Origin: JBGPRB01 sp964422155
GTDB taxonomy: Bacteria > Chloroflexota > Dehalococcoidia > Dehalococcoidales > RBG-16-60-22
Assembly (NCBI GenBank): GCA_964422155.1
Contig: CAYQZZ010000009.1
Span: 1-47,752 of the forward strand
DNA length: 47,752 nt
Direction of reading: 5' to 3'
The notes beneath the pieces were generated by a model. It did not search any database. It had not been told where the DNA came from and saw only the letters and a program-made list of their open reading frames with translations. Position numbers and translations under genes: made by a program. Below are positions 24,720 through 33,083 of the stretch, one piece after another; position 1 is the first letter of the stretch, and each line of letters starts with the position of its first letter.

Positions 24720-25907
24720 ATGAGAGAACTCGCAATCGTAGGTATAGGGATGCATCCCTGGGGCAAATATCCGGAAAAGAGCGTCCACCAGCTGAACCTG
24801 GAAGTGGCTCAAATGGCACTCAAAGATGCCAATATGGAATGGGGGGAAATACAGGCATTATTTGCCGGTCAGGACCCCTGGGCCGGCATCCAGGGAATGC
24901 TGGCAGGGTGTGCGCTGGCACAGAACCTCGGGTTATCGGGGATACCGGTAACCAATAATTATAATGCCTGCGCCACCGGCGGCTACGCTCTAAGGGCGGC
25001 TCACCTTTACATAACCTCCGGCCTCATCGATACGGCTCTGGTGGTCGGGGGGAGCGTTTCGCCGAAGGGGGCTTTTGGCACTACACATTATAATGAATTT
25101 GACGCCACCGACCTCGATAGCCAGCGGTTCAGAATCCTGGGGTCGGCTAACTACACCGGGTTTGCCATGGCGGCACAGAGACGAATGCATGAGTACGGCT
25201 TAACTGAGGAAGACCTCGCCCTGCAAAAAGTCAAGGCAAGCAAATTTGCCGCCCTTAATCCCGTTGCCCGGTACAGGAAAATATACACCGTGGAAGAAGT
25301 TTTAAACTCTCCTATGGTGGCTTATCCCATACATCTTTACCAGGTATGCGCCACCAGTGATGGCGCTGCCGCAGTAGTAGTATGCAGCACGGACAAGGCG
25401 AAAAAATATACCACCAAGCCGATTATCGTCGCCGGTATCGGGGCTTCATGCCCACAGTATCCCACACCCGGCTTCGGCGGTTTCGGCAGCGACTTCAGTG
25501 AAGTTCCACCACCGAACGAAAATGATGCCGGCATAAAATCAACCTTGATGGCTTACGAGCAAGCCGGGATAGGTCCCGAGGACCTGGACCTGGCCAGCGT
25601 CTACGACCTTACCGGCGCCATGGAAATACAGTGGTATGAAGACATCGGACTCTGTAAGGCAGGCGAGGCTGAGAAACTGCTCAGGGAAGGCGCCACATCA
25701 CTGGGAGGCAGGATTCCCATTTGCACTGACGGCGGCTGCACCTCCCTGGGAGAGTGCATTCCGGCCCAGGCCCTTTCGGAAACCTATGAAGTGGTGGTGC
25801 AATTGAGGGGTGATGCGGGGGCAAGACAGGTTAAGGGCGCCAAGGTCGGCTTCTCGGTAAATTCAGGCAAACTGGGGAATTCCTCGGCTATAGTTTACAA
25901 GAGATAG
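24720..25907 (+). CDS. Thiolase-superfamily protein (SCP2-thiolase/lipid-transfer type)
   Basis: Protein of 395 residues of the SCP2-thiolase type. The nucleophilic Cys84 lies in NYNACATGGYALRAA. The usual C-terminal GHPxGATG His is replaced: the matching place reads CTDGGCTSLGECIPAQ. A VVVQLRGDAGARQV segment typical of SCP2-type thiolases follows. Loss of the His is known in thiolase-like aldolases that act with DUF35 partners on steroid side chains, so a retro-aldol or retro-Claisen cleavage of a CoA-ester is possible. The preceding DUF35 gene supports a two-subunit enzyme. Two acyl-CoA dehydrogenases follow. Confidence 0.82.
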   Translation: MRELAIVGIGMHPWGKYPEKSVHQLNLEVAQMALKDANMEWGEIQALFAGQDPWAGIQGMLAGCALAQNLGLSGIPVTNNYNACATGGYALRAAHLYITSGLIDTALVVGGSVSPKGAFGTTHYNEFDATDLDSQRFRILGSANYTGFAMAAQRRMHEYGLTEEDLALQKVKASKFAALNPVARYRKIYTVEEVLNSPMVAYPIHLYQVCATSDGAAAVVVCSTDKAKKYTTKPIIVAGIGASCPQYPTPGFGGFGSDFSEVPPPNENDAGIKSTLMAYEQAGIGPEDLDLASVYDLTGAMEIQWYEDIGLCKAGEAEKLLREGATSLGGRIPICTDGGCTSLGECIPAQALSETYEVVVQLRGDAGARQVKGAKVGFSVNSGKLGNSSAIVYKR

Positions 25908-25952
25908 ACCGAAGACCGGGCGATGACACTTATGACCTCAGGAGGGTAAAGA

Positions 25953-27107
25953 ATGGATTTTGAGCTTAACCCGGAGGAAAAGGCGTTTCAGAAGGAAATT
26001 CGCGAGTTTTTAGACAAGGAATGTAATGAGCATGTTGTTGCCGAGACCATGTCTTTGCAGGGCGAAGGGCCCTTTTCTAAAGAACTGCTCCGTAAAATGG
26101 GTGCGAGGAGGTTGTTAGCCCCGAGATGGCCAGTAGAGTATGGCGGCCGCGGTATGGGCTTTATGGCCGAGACTATCAAGGTGGATGAAATTACCTCTCA
26201 TCATGCCCCCTTTCCCCTCGATGCCATTGAAATAGGCAATACCATCATCATCTGCGGAACCGAGGAGCAGAAACAGAGATTCCTGCCGGGTATTGCCCGG
26301 GGGGAAATTGAGTTTGCCCTCGGTTATACCGAGCCTAACGCTGGCTCCGACGTAGCCTCGGTGCAGCTCCGCGCCGTGGATAACGGGGACGAGTTTATCC
26401 TGAACGGGCAAAAGATATACAACACCGAAGCCCACTTTTCCGACTATCACTGGCTGCTGACCCGGACAGATACCACCGTTTCCAAACATAAAGGACTGAC
26501 CATGCTTATCGTGGACTTGAAGAGCCCCGGCATTACGATACGCCCATTGATAACCTCCGCCGGCCTGAGAACAAATGAGGTCTTTTACGAAGACGTACAC
26601 GTTCCCAAAAAGAATATGGTGGGTGAGAAAAACGGGGGGTGGGGTGTCATCATGAGCTCTCTCTATGGCGGCGGGGGAGGGGGGTCATCCGGGGCAAGTA
26701 GGATTCTTTTAAACACGCTGGTGAAATATCTCCTCGAGGAAAAACCCGATATTCTGGCTGATAATCCGTGGATTCCGGATGCGCTGGCAGAACTGGATAT
26801 CAAGCTCCATTTAATCGAACTGCTGGGTTTTAAAGCGTCCTCCATGAGTGACCTCAAGGCTTCTAATCCCTATGACGGACCAGTATCACATGTATTCGGG
26901 GCTGAATCCCGGCGGGATTTCTTCAGGGTGGCTATGCAAATACTGGGACTCTACGGGCAGCTCACCGAGGGCTCCAAATGGGCACCCCTGAAAGGCGTAT
27001 ATTTGCGCGAGTATATGGATGCCCCGCGCTGGACGATTGTCCACGGCAGCAGCGAGATTCAGAGACTTGTTATCGCCACCAGGGGTCTGGGACTACCCAG
27101 AAAATAA
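25953..27107 (+). CDS. Acyl-CoA dehydrogenase (first of a pair)
   Basis: FAD acyl-CoA dehydrogenase of 384 residues. The three-domain pattern is visible: N-terminal helices, a middle beta domain with FALGYTEPNAGSDVASV and GQKIYNTEAH, and C-terminal helices ending TIVHGSSEIQRLVIATRGLGL. The usual catalytic Glu in YEGT is His here (VHGSSEIQ). A run of glycines (GGGGGGSSGAS) lies near residue 240. The gene is followed after 21 bases by a second dehydrogenase of different sequence. Such adjacent unlike pairs form mixed tetramers in steroid side-chain degradation (FadE/ChsE type), which is a fair model. It introduces a double bond into an acyl-CoA of unknown structure. Confidence 0.88.
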   Translation: MDFELNPEEKAFQKEIREFLDKECNEHVVAETMSLQGEGPFSKELLRKMGARRLLAPRWPVEYGGRGMGFMAETIKVDEITSHHAPFPLDAIEIGNTIIICGTEEQKQRFLPGIARGEIEFALGYTEPNAGSDVASVQLRAVDNGDEFILNGQKIYNTEAHFSDYHWLLTRTDTTVSKHKGLTMLIVDLKSPGITIRPLITSAGLRTNEVFYEDVHVPKKNMVGEKNGGWGVIMSSLYGGGGGGSSGASRILLNTLVKYLLEEKPDILADNPWIPDALAELDIKLHLIELLGFKASSMSDLKASNPYDGPVSHVFGAESRRDFFRVAMQILGLYGQLTEGSKWAPLKGVYLREYMDAPRWTIVHGSSEIQRLVIATRGLGLPRK

Positions 27108-27128
27108 TATACGGAAAGGAGTCTTGCA

Positions 27129-28271
27129 TTGGACGTTAGACTCTCCGAAGAACAGGAAATATTAAGAAAAGCAGCTCGTGACTTTTTAACCGAAAAATGC
27201 CCTAAAAAACTGGTCAGAGAACTGGAAAAGGACGAGAAGGGCTACTCACTACAAATGTGGCGGGAGGTAGCCGACCTGGGCTGGATGGGACTGGTATTTC
27301 CGGAAAACTACGGTGGCAGTGGCATGAGTTTCCTTGACCTGGCCGTCCTTCTGGAGGAGATGGGGCGAGCCTGTTTCCCCGGGCCTTTCTTTTCCACGGT
27401 GATTCTCGGGGGTTTAGCCATTATGGACGCCGGAAGTGATGAGCAAAAGCAAAAATACCTGCCCGGGATAGTCAGCGGTAAATCCATCTTCACCCTGGCC
27501 TTGACCGAGGTCAGCGGCAAATATGATGCCGCCTCAGTTAAAGTCAAAGCTACCGCAGATAAAAATGCCTATGTCATCAATGGCACCAAGCTATTTGTCC
27601 CTGATGCTAGTGTCGCCGACTACATACTGTGCGTGACCAGAACGGATGATAAAGCAAAGGCTGAAAACGGGATTACCGTTTTTATTGTTGATGCCAGGAG
27701 CCCGGGCATAAGTACCACCGTATTAGAGACTGTCGCCCGGGATAAACAATGCGAGGTGACTTTCAAGCAGGTAAAAGTGCCCAGGGAAAATATCCTCGGC
27801 AAGCTAAACCAGGGGTGGAGTGGAATACAGAAAACCATTGAACGGGCAGCCATCGCCAAATGCTGTGAGATGGTGGGGGGCATGCAGGCGGTACTGGATA
27901 TGACTGTGCCATATGTAAAACAGAGAATACAGTTTGATGTTCCTATCGGTGTCTTTCAGGCCATACAGCACCATTGTGTCAATATGCTGGTAGATGTTGA
28001 GAGTTCCAGGGTAATTGCCTATGAGGCAGCCTGGAAAATGAGTAACGGCCTCCTCTATTCCCGGGAAGCCGCCATGGCCAAAGCCTGGGTAAGCGATGCC
28101 TATCAGAGAGTGGTTGCCTTGGGCACGCAGTCGCACGGGGGCGTGTCTATTATGGAAGACCATGACCTGCCGCTGTATTACCGGCGGGCTAAAGCCGCCG
28201 AACTTGCCTTCGGTGATGCCAGGTTTCATAGAAAAAACGTGGCCCGAAAGCTGGGGTTCGCGGTAGACTGA
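27129..28271 (+). CDS. Acyl-CoA dehydrogenase (second of a pair)
   Basis: Acyl-CoA dehydrogenase-like protein of 380 residues. It starts at TTG 27129, with AAAGGAG seven bases upstream and a normal N-terminus (DVRLSEEQEILRKAARDFL). The middle domain is weaker than in its partner: FTLALTEVSGKYDAAS replaces the usual TEPxAGSD. The C-terminus reads QSHGGVSIMEDHDLPLYYRR, with no YEGT Glu. It is probably the second subunit of a heteromeric enzyme with the gene 21 bases upstream. Which subunit carries the catalytic base cannot be decided by eye. Confidence 0.85.
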   Translation: MDVRLSEEQEILRKAARDFLTEKCPKKLVRELEKDEKGYSLQMWREVADLGWMGLVFPENYGGSGMSFLDLAVLLEEMGRACFPGPFFSTVILGGLAIMDAGSDEQKQKYLPGIVSGKSIFTLALTEVSGKYDAASVKVKATADKNAYVINGTKLFVPDASVADYILCVTRTDDKAKAENGITVFIVDARSPGISTTVLETVARDKQCEVTFKQVKVPRENILGKLNQGWSGIQKTIERAAIAKCCEMVGGMQAVLDMTVPYVKQRIQFDVPIGVFQAIQHHCVNMLVDVESSRVIAYEAAWKMSNGLLYSREAAMAKAWVSDAYQRVVALGTQSHGGVSIMEDHDLPLYYRRAKAAELAFGDARFHRKNVARKLGFAVD

Positions 28272-28367
28272 ATATTCAAGGCATTATAACGAGTTTTAGT
28301 CTGAGCAAAGGTATATTACAATCACGATGTTTTAATAAATAATCGTAACTATCGAAGGAGGGGGCTC

Positions 28368-29588
28368 ATGGCGAAATTTGTGGTAAGGCCGTTCGGGGGG
28401 CCAGAAGCAGTGGACTGGTCGGAGAGGATAAATACCGCTCGCATGAGAGAGGAAAGGCTGGCCAAAGCCAAAGCATCCCTCAAGAAAAACGGTATAGCCG
28501 CCTGCCTGCTGATGCGCCCTGAGAACATGCGCTATGTGACCAGCACCAAGGGAGTCAATTTTATTGACCAGCTCAGATACTCCGTAGCCTTTGCCGAGCA
28601 TGACCCCATAGTCTATGAGTTGCCGCCGGGTAATCTCTTCGGGACATGCCCCTGGATTAAACCGGAGAATCTCAAGCTCGCCATACTGTGGGCTGATGAA
28701 GCCTGCGGTCGAGACGCTACCTTGGAAAGGGCCAAAAAATTTGCCCAGTCCATCAAGCGGGATTTGAAAGAAAAGGGGCTGGAAAAAGAGAAGCTGGGCA
28801 TCGACAAGCTCGATGAACCCGGTCAGCAGGCCCTGAGGGAGGCAGGCATAGAGACCGTTGACGTTATGCCGGCGATGTTGGAAGCACGGGCAGTCAAGAC
28901 CGAGGACGAAATTTACTGTCTGATGATGGCGGTAGCCATATCAGAAGTAGGCTGGTACGCTTTATACGAGGCGCTCAAGCCAGGTGTGCTGGGCAGGGAC
29001 CTTATCGCCGTAGCCAACAAAGCCATGTACAGCGCCGGGGCTGAAGATGTCTGGGGAGTTCTGGGAGGCGCCCGTAATACCGGGATAGTACAGGTCGGCG
29101 ATGTGATTACCGTTGACTTTTGCCGTATTACCTACCTGGGATACAATACCTGCTACTATCGCAATGTCATCGTAGGCCGCAAGCCCAATCAAAAAGAAAT
29201 GGACATGCACAAGAGGAGCTACGAGCGGGTCTACAACGTTATCCAGGCCATCAAGCCCGGAGCCACCACCGCCGATGCCGCCAAGCACTGGCTGCCCGCC
29301 AAAGAGAGGGGCTATCCCACCGAGGAGTATGTATGGTGCGAGGATTTGGGCCACGGTATAGGTCTGTGGCTCTACGAATATCCGACCATCAACCGGCTCT
29401 GGTCGTTTGATTACCCCATGACCCTGGTAAAGGGCATGACCATGGCGGTAGAGGCGATGGAGTATGACCGTGAGGTGGGCAGGACCAAATTGGAGGAGAT
29501 GATTGTGGTGACCGACACCGGCGCCGAGATTATGACCAAGATGCCGGTTAAGGACATGATGATAGCCAGTCCCATTATTACAGCCTAG
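28368..29588 (+). CDS. M24-fold peptidase/creatinase-like protein with incomplete metal site
   Basis: Protein of 406 residues with an N-terminal creatinase-type domain and a C-terminal pita-bread domain of the Xaa-Pro peptidase family. Of the five metal ligands of aminopeptidase P, Asp250 (ITVDF), His329 (LGHGIGL), a Glu near 362 (AVEAMEY) and a Glu near 376 (KLEEM) are recognisable. The second Asp of the GYxxD motif is Cys262 (GYNTCYY), and the usual HExP is YEYP. It may therefore be a metal-free hydrolase like creatinase, or use an altered site. It sits in the CoA-ester block behind the dehydrogenases. GAAGGAGG precedes the ATG. The substrate is unknown. Confidence 0.8.
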   Translation: MAKFVVRPFGGPEAVDWSERINTARMREERLAKAKASLKKNGIAACLLMRPENMRYVTSTKGVNFIDQLRYSVAFAEHDPIVYELPPGNLFGTCPWIKPENLKLAILWADEACGRDATLERAKKFAQSIKRDLKEKGLEKEKLGIDKLDEPGQQALREAGIETVDVMPAMLEARAVKTEDEIYCLMMAVAISEVGWYALYEALKPGVLGRDLIAVANKAMYSAGAEDVWGVLGGARNTGIVQVGDVITVDFCRITYLGYNTCYYRNVIVGRKPNQKEMDMHKRSYERVYNVIQAIKPGATTADAAKHWLPAKERGYPTEEYVWCEDLGHGIGLWLYEYPTINRLWSFDYPMTLVKGMTMAVEAMEYDREVGRTKLEEMIVVTDTGAEIMTKMPVKDMMIASPIITA

Positions 29589-29620
29589 TAATTGATTGCA
29601 GAATTGACTATACATATTTC

Positions 29621-29704
29621 CTCGCCCCTTGGGGGAGAGGACTAAGGTGAGGGGTAGCCTCAATTTTCACCCTCATCCTAACCTTCTCCCCTCAAGGGAG
29701 AAGG
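29621..29704. repeat. Imperfect inverted repeat (CTCGCCCC / GGGGAGA type)
   Basis: The left arm (29621-29653, with CCCCTTGGGGGAGAGG and AAGGTGAGGGG) and the right arm (29669-29704, with CCCTCATCCTAACCTTCTCC) form a long imperfect hairpin around TAGCCTCAATTTTCA. It lies between the M24-type gene and the FAD oxidoreductase gene and could attenuate or stabilise the message. Confidence 0.6.
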
Positions 29705-29795
29705 GATTATCTTAAAAAATAGGTATTTATGCAACTATATACTAGTAAGCCCGATAGAGGTTCTTAAGATTAAAAATGGTAAAGGAGGTGTTCTC

Positions 29796-31196
29796 GTGAC
29801 TATATCGCAGGTTCCTAAAAAATGGGATGGTGAGGCGGATGTTATCGTGGTGGGCGGCGGTAATACCGGCATACCGGCAGCAATCACCGCACACGATAAG
29901 GGAGTCAAGGTAATCTTACTGGAGGCTTCTACCGGAATGGCCAGCAGCCTGGCCATGATTGCCGGCGGCACGCCATTCGCCGGTACGGACTTCCAGAAAG
30001 CACAGGGCATCAAGGACTCGCCGGACCAGATGTATAAAGAAGCTCTGGCAGTTGGCGACGGTTCGCCGGAATTATGGAGGGCTCTCGTCGACCGGCAGCA
30101 GGAAGTCTTTAAATGGCTTCTATCGATAGGGGCTAAGCCGGAGGTATTGCAGTTAGCTCCGGGGCATAAAGTCATGCGCTCGGTCCGGTTTGAAGGCCAT
30201 GGCGTTGGTCTCTGCAACGTTCTTAGGAACGCCCTGAAAAAGACAAAAATCGATGTCAGGTACAAGTACCGCGCCAGGAAGCTCATTGTCGACCCGGAAA
30301 CGGGCAGGGTTATCGGCGTGACTGCTGAAGCCGAGGGCAAGAAAAAGAATTTCAGGGCCAGGAAAGCAGTCATTCTGGCGAGCGGAGGTTTTTGTCAGAA
30401 CCTGGCTCTTGTTAAGGAATATGGCCCGCAGTATGCCGACCTGGTCCCGACAGCGCCGAAGCAACACCAGGGTGACGGACTGATAATGGCGATGGCTGTC
30501 GGCGCGGCAACGTCAAACATCGGGCTGGCCGTCTGTCCATCGCTACCGATATGCGCCGAGACCGGTTCATTGTTAACGAGCACCGGGCTGGGTGGTATCG
30601 CCGTGAACCGGCATGGCGAGAGATGGGGCAACGAGGCGACTAGTGATCTGGACTCCTATACCATGAGATACCATGACATTATTGCGCAGGACCCGACTGG
30701 CCTGCATTTTACCATTTCCGATGAAAGATGTCGGCAGGAGGACCCGTACAAAAGAAAGGGAAAGGAAAAAGTTTTCCAGGCGGATACCATAGATGAACTG
30801 GAAAAAATTCTGGGTATAGACAAAGGTGGTCTCAAGAAGACCCTGGCTGAATACAACTCAGACATCAAGAAGTATGGCTACGACCGGAAATTCGGGCGGA
30901 AGTTGCAGGGAATGGCACACCCTGGCGAACCGGTCCACACGTTAGAAACACCTCCATACTATGCTGTTAAATGCAAGGTCTGCCTGACCTCGATGAAGGG
31001 CGGTCTTAAAATTAACGGTAAAGACCAGGTCCTCAACCAGTTCGGTGAAGTTATTCCGGGGCTCTATGCCGCCGGTGAAATAGCCGGAGGCTTGATGGGC
31101 ATACCCTCGCATTACTACACCGGGACCATGACGGTTCAATGCTTTACCCAGGGAAGAATAGCTGGAGACGTTGCCGCCGACGAAGTCAGCCAATAA
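29796..31196 (+). CDS. FAD-dependent oxidoreductase (fumarate reductase / 3-ketosteroid dehydrogenase family)
   Basis: Flavoprotein of 466 residues. The N-terminal dinucleotide-binding motif ADVIVVGGGNTGIPAAI and acidic VILLEAS are followed by a capping domain. The C-terminal closing motif GLYAAGEIAGGLMG is typical of the FrdA/KstD/urocanate reductase family. These enzymes reduce or form an activated C=C bond next to a carbonyl. No Tat or Sec signal is present, and no heme or FMN-binding domain is fused. The start is GTG 29796 behind AAAGGAGGTG. It follows the M24-type gene after 207 bases containing a hairpin repeat. A role in reducing an aromatic-derived enone is possible but inferred. Confidence 0.83.
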   Translation: MTISQVPKKWDGEADVIVVGGGNTGIPAAITAHDKGVKVILLEASTGMASSLAMIAGGTPFAGTDFQKAQGIKDSPDQMYKEALAVGDGSPELWRALVDRQQEVFKWLLSIGAKPEVLQLAPGHKVMRSVRFEGHGVGLCNVLRNALKKTKIDVRYKYRARKLIVDPETGRVIGVTAEAEGKKKNFRARKAVILASGGFCQNLALVKEYGPQYADLVPTAPKQHQGDGLIMAMAVGAATSNIGLAVCPSLPICAETGSLLTSTGLGGIAVNRHGERWGNEATSDLDSYTMRYHDIIAQDPTGLHFTISDERCRQEDPYKRKGKEKVFQADTIDELEKILGIDKGGLKKTLAEYNSDIKKYGYDRKFGRKLQGMAHPGEPVHTLETPPYYAVKCKVCLTSMKGGLKINGKDQVLNQFGEVIPGLYAAGEIAGGLMGIPSHYYTGTMTVQCFTQGRIAGDVAADEVSQ

Positions 31197-31231
31197 GCAT
31201 CACCAGAAGCTATAGCAACTGGGCAATTATG

Positions 31232-31437
31232 GAGGTCGTTTGGCAATAAGAAAAATGTTCAATCTTCCGCTCACCCTGGTTCCACTGAGTCACCACGAAG
31301 TGAGCCTGTCGAAGGGTGAACTTTCCATACCGCTATGGTTCGACAGGCGTTCGGCTGAGCTCACGCCGAAGGCTCACCTGCCCGCCGCTCCTCCTGAGCT
31401 ATGGCAGGCGGGCCATGAGCGGTTGCTAAACGACCTT
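31232..31437. mobile_element. MITE-like element C with a nested palindrome
   Basis: The left end GAGGTCGTTTGGCAA (31232-31246) and right end TTGCTAAACGACCTT (31423-31437) match elements A and B. The interior repeats the A-type words (CCTGGTTCCACTGAGTCACC, CGAAGTGAGCCTGTCGAAGG). Compared with A it carries about 36 extra bases near 31378-31413, with GCCCGCC and GGCGGGC arms, which look like a second small palindrome inserted inside it. It separates the flavoprotein from the CoA-transferase gene. Confidence 0.7.
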
Positions 31438-31476
31438 AAATCTGGATATTTGAGGCGAGGGAAAAATTAAGAAATA

Positions 31477-32838
31477 ATGAAGTGGCAGGATAAGTACCGC
31501 GATAAATTAATAACGGCAAAGCAAGCGGCTGCGCTTATTACCTCTGGCTCTGACGTGCTCTTTGCCATGATGGACCAGCCCAAGGATATTATGCTGGCCA
31601 CGGCCGAACGCTGCGGTGAACTGGAAAATGTGACCATGACCTCTCACTGGGTAGAGGACTTCCGCTTCCTTCATCCCGGCCAGTATCCTGAAATGGGAAA
31701 AGCGTTCCGCATCAAAGACCCCATGACCTTACGGTCCACTCGTGATGAGGTGCGCAACAAGAGAATCGATTGGCAGCCGACTATCTTTGGATTGAGCAAT
31801 GGTGAGAGACAGGAGTGCGCTGATAGGGGGCGGCTGTATCACTACAAGGACTTCTTCTTTTTCAAGCTTACCCCTCCCGATGAAAACGGCCGCTGCAGTT
31901 TTGGACCCTATTGCTGGTACACACCAAGTGCCTGTAGAACGGCTAAAGTAAAGGTTGCCGAAATCGACCCTCGCCTTACGTGGGTGAACGGTGAATATGT
32001 AAACCTTGATGACATCGACTACCTCGTTGAAGCACCTGGTGTGGAACGTTCGAAAAGCGAGGAAAATCTGGGACGCACGCCGCCTCCCGAAGAGTATGAG
32101 ATATCCCAGGTCATCGGCGCCAATGCCGCCTCCCTGATTCACGATGGCGATACCGTACAAATAGGGGTGGGGACAGCCGCCGAGGCGATTATGGCCTTCA
32201 TGGCCGAAAAAAACGACCTCGGCATTGATAGTGAGGTAATCTATTCCCAGACTATCGACCTGGTGAAGCGGGGCGTTATCACCGGTAAGAAGAAAACTCA
32301 TGACACCGGGAAGGTAACCTGTGGCAACCTGCAGCTTTACGGCTACAACGAGCCTATCAGCATTAAGACCCTGGAATATGTCAGGGAGAACCCGACCTTT
32401 TTATTCCGGGATATCTCCACCCAGTGTCACGTCCCCAGAATAGCCGCACAGGAAAACATGGTAGCCATCAATAATATACTGTCGGTAGACCTTCTGGGAC
32501 AGGTTGTTATTACTCACCTTGGCTCGACCCCCATCAGCGGTCCAGGGGGGCAGGTTGACTTCTGCGTCGGCGCTCACTATTCTAAAGGGGGCCGCTCCAT
32601 ATCCATGTTAAAGTCTACCGCCCTTGACGGTAAGGTATCGCGGATAGTACCCAGATTCGAGGCAGGCACGGTGATAATGATTCCCATGGTCTACCTCGAT
32701 TACCTGGTTACCGAGTTTGGCATCGCCAACCTTGACTGCAAGAGCCGGCGGGAGAGGGCGGAGGCTGTAATTTCGGTAGCCCACCCCGATTTTCGGGATG
32801 AGTTAAGGCAAGCCGCCAGGGAGATGTTCTACCCATAG
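31477..32838 (+). CDS. CoA-transferase (acetyl-CoA hydrolase / 4-hydroxybutyrate CoA-transferase family)
   Basis: Family I CoA-transferase of 453 residues, of the single-chain Cat1/AbfT type. The C-terminal half has the CoA-binding loop VQIGVGTAAEAIMAF and the catalytic Glu253 in DSEVIYSQTIDL (HTEMFSDG in relatives), then GVITGKKK. SGPGGQVDFCVGAHYSKGG follows, as in the family. The FSDG of relatives is YSQT here, a possible specificity change. A 4-hydroxybutyryl-CoA dehydratase-family gene lies 4.5 kb downstream, so 4-hydroxybutyrate or a similar hydroxyacid is a candidate substrate. The gene starts 40 bases after MITE-like element C. Confidence 0.85.
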   Translation: MKWQDKYRDKLITAKQAAALITSGSDVLFAMMDQPKDIMLATAERCGELENVTMTSHWVEDFRFLHPGQYPEMGKAFRIKDPMTLRSTRDEVRNKRIDWQPTIFGLSNGERQECADRGRLYHYKDFFFFKLTPPDENGRCSFGPYCWYTPSACRTAKVKVAEIDPRLTWVNGEYVNLDDIDYLVEAPGVERSKSEENLGRTPPPEEYEISQVIGANAASLIHDGDTVQIGVGTAAEAIMAFMAEKNDLGIDSEVIYSQTIDLVKRGVITGKKKTHDTGKVTCGNLQLYGYNEPISIKTLEYVRENPTFLFRDISTQCHVPRIAAQENMVAINNILSVDLLGQVVITHLGSTPISGPGGQVDFCVGAHYSKGGRSISMLKSTALDGKVSRIVPRFEAGTVIMIPMVYLDYLVTEFGIANLDCKSRRERAEAVISVAHPDFRDELRQAAREMFYP

Positions 32839-32868
32839 TATGGCACGCGGTGTCATAATGCTAATATG

Positions 32869-32979
32869 AGAGTGTTTAGCAATAGTTTGGTGTCATTCCC
32901 GCGAAGGCGGGAATCCAGAGGAGGGGTGGTGGTAAGGATGCCGATTAAATCGGCATGACATTATTAAACGCTTGCTAAT
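32869..32979. repeat. Palindromic intergenic repeat element (TCATTC family)
   Basis: The left end GTGTTTAGCAATAGTTTGG and TGTCATTCCCGCGAAGGCGG match, on the other strand, the right end of the element at 5951-6076. Inside, TTCCCGCGAAGGCGGGAA and GCCGATTAAATCGGC are palindromes. The right end ATGACATTATTAAACGC closes it. It lies between the CoA-transferase gene and the oxidase module. Confidence 0.65.
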
Positions 32980-33083
32980 ATGTAAAAGGGGGAAAATATC
33001 TAAATCGACTTAACATTATTTCGAGGGTCATATCGTTTTTAAGGATAATTTCCATTCGGTAAAGATTAAGGAGGCAGGAAATA

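Noticed and set aside
31240..31470. Open frame of 76 codons on the plus strand
   Set aside because: It runs through MITE-like element C and has no ribosome binding site; the frame is a by-product of the repeat.
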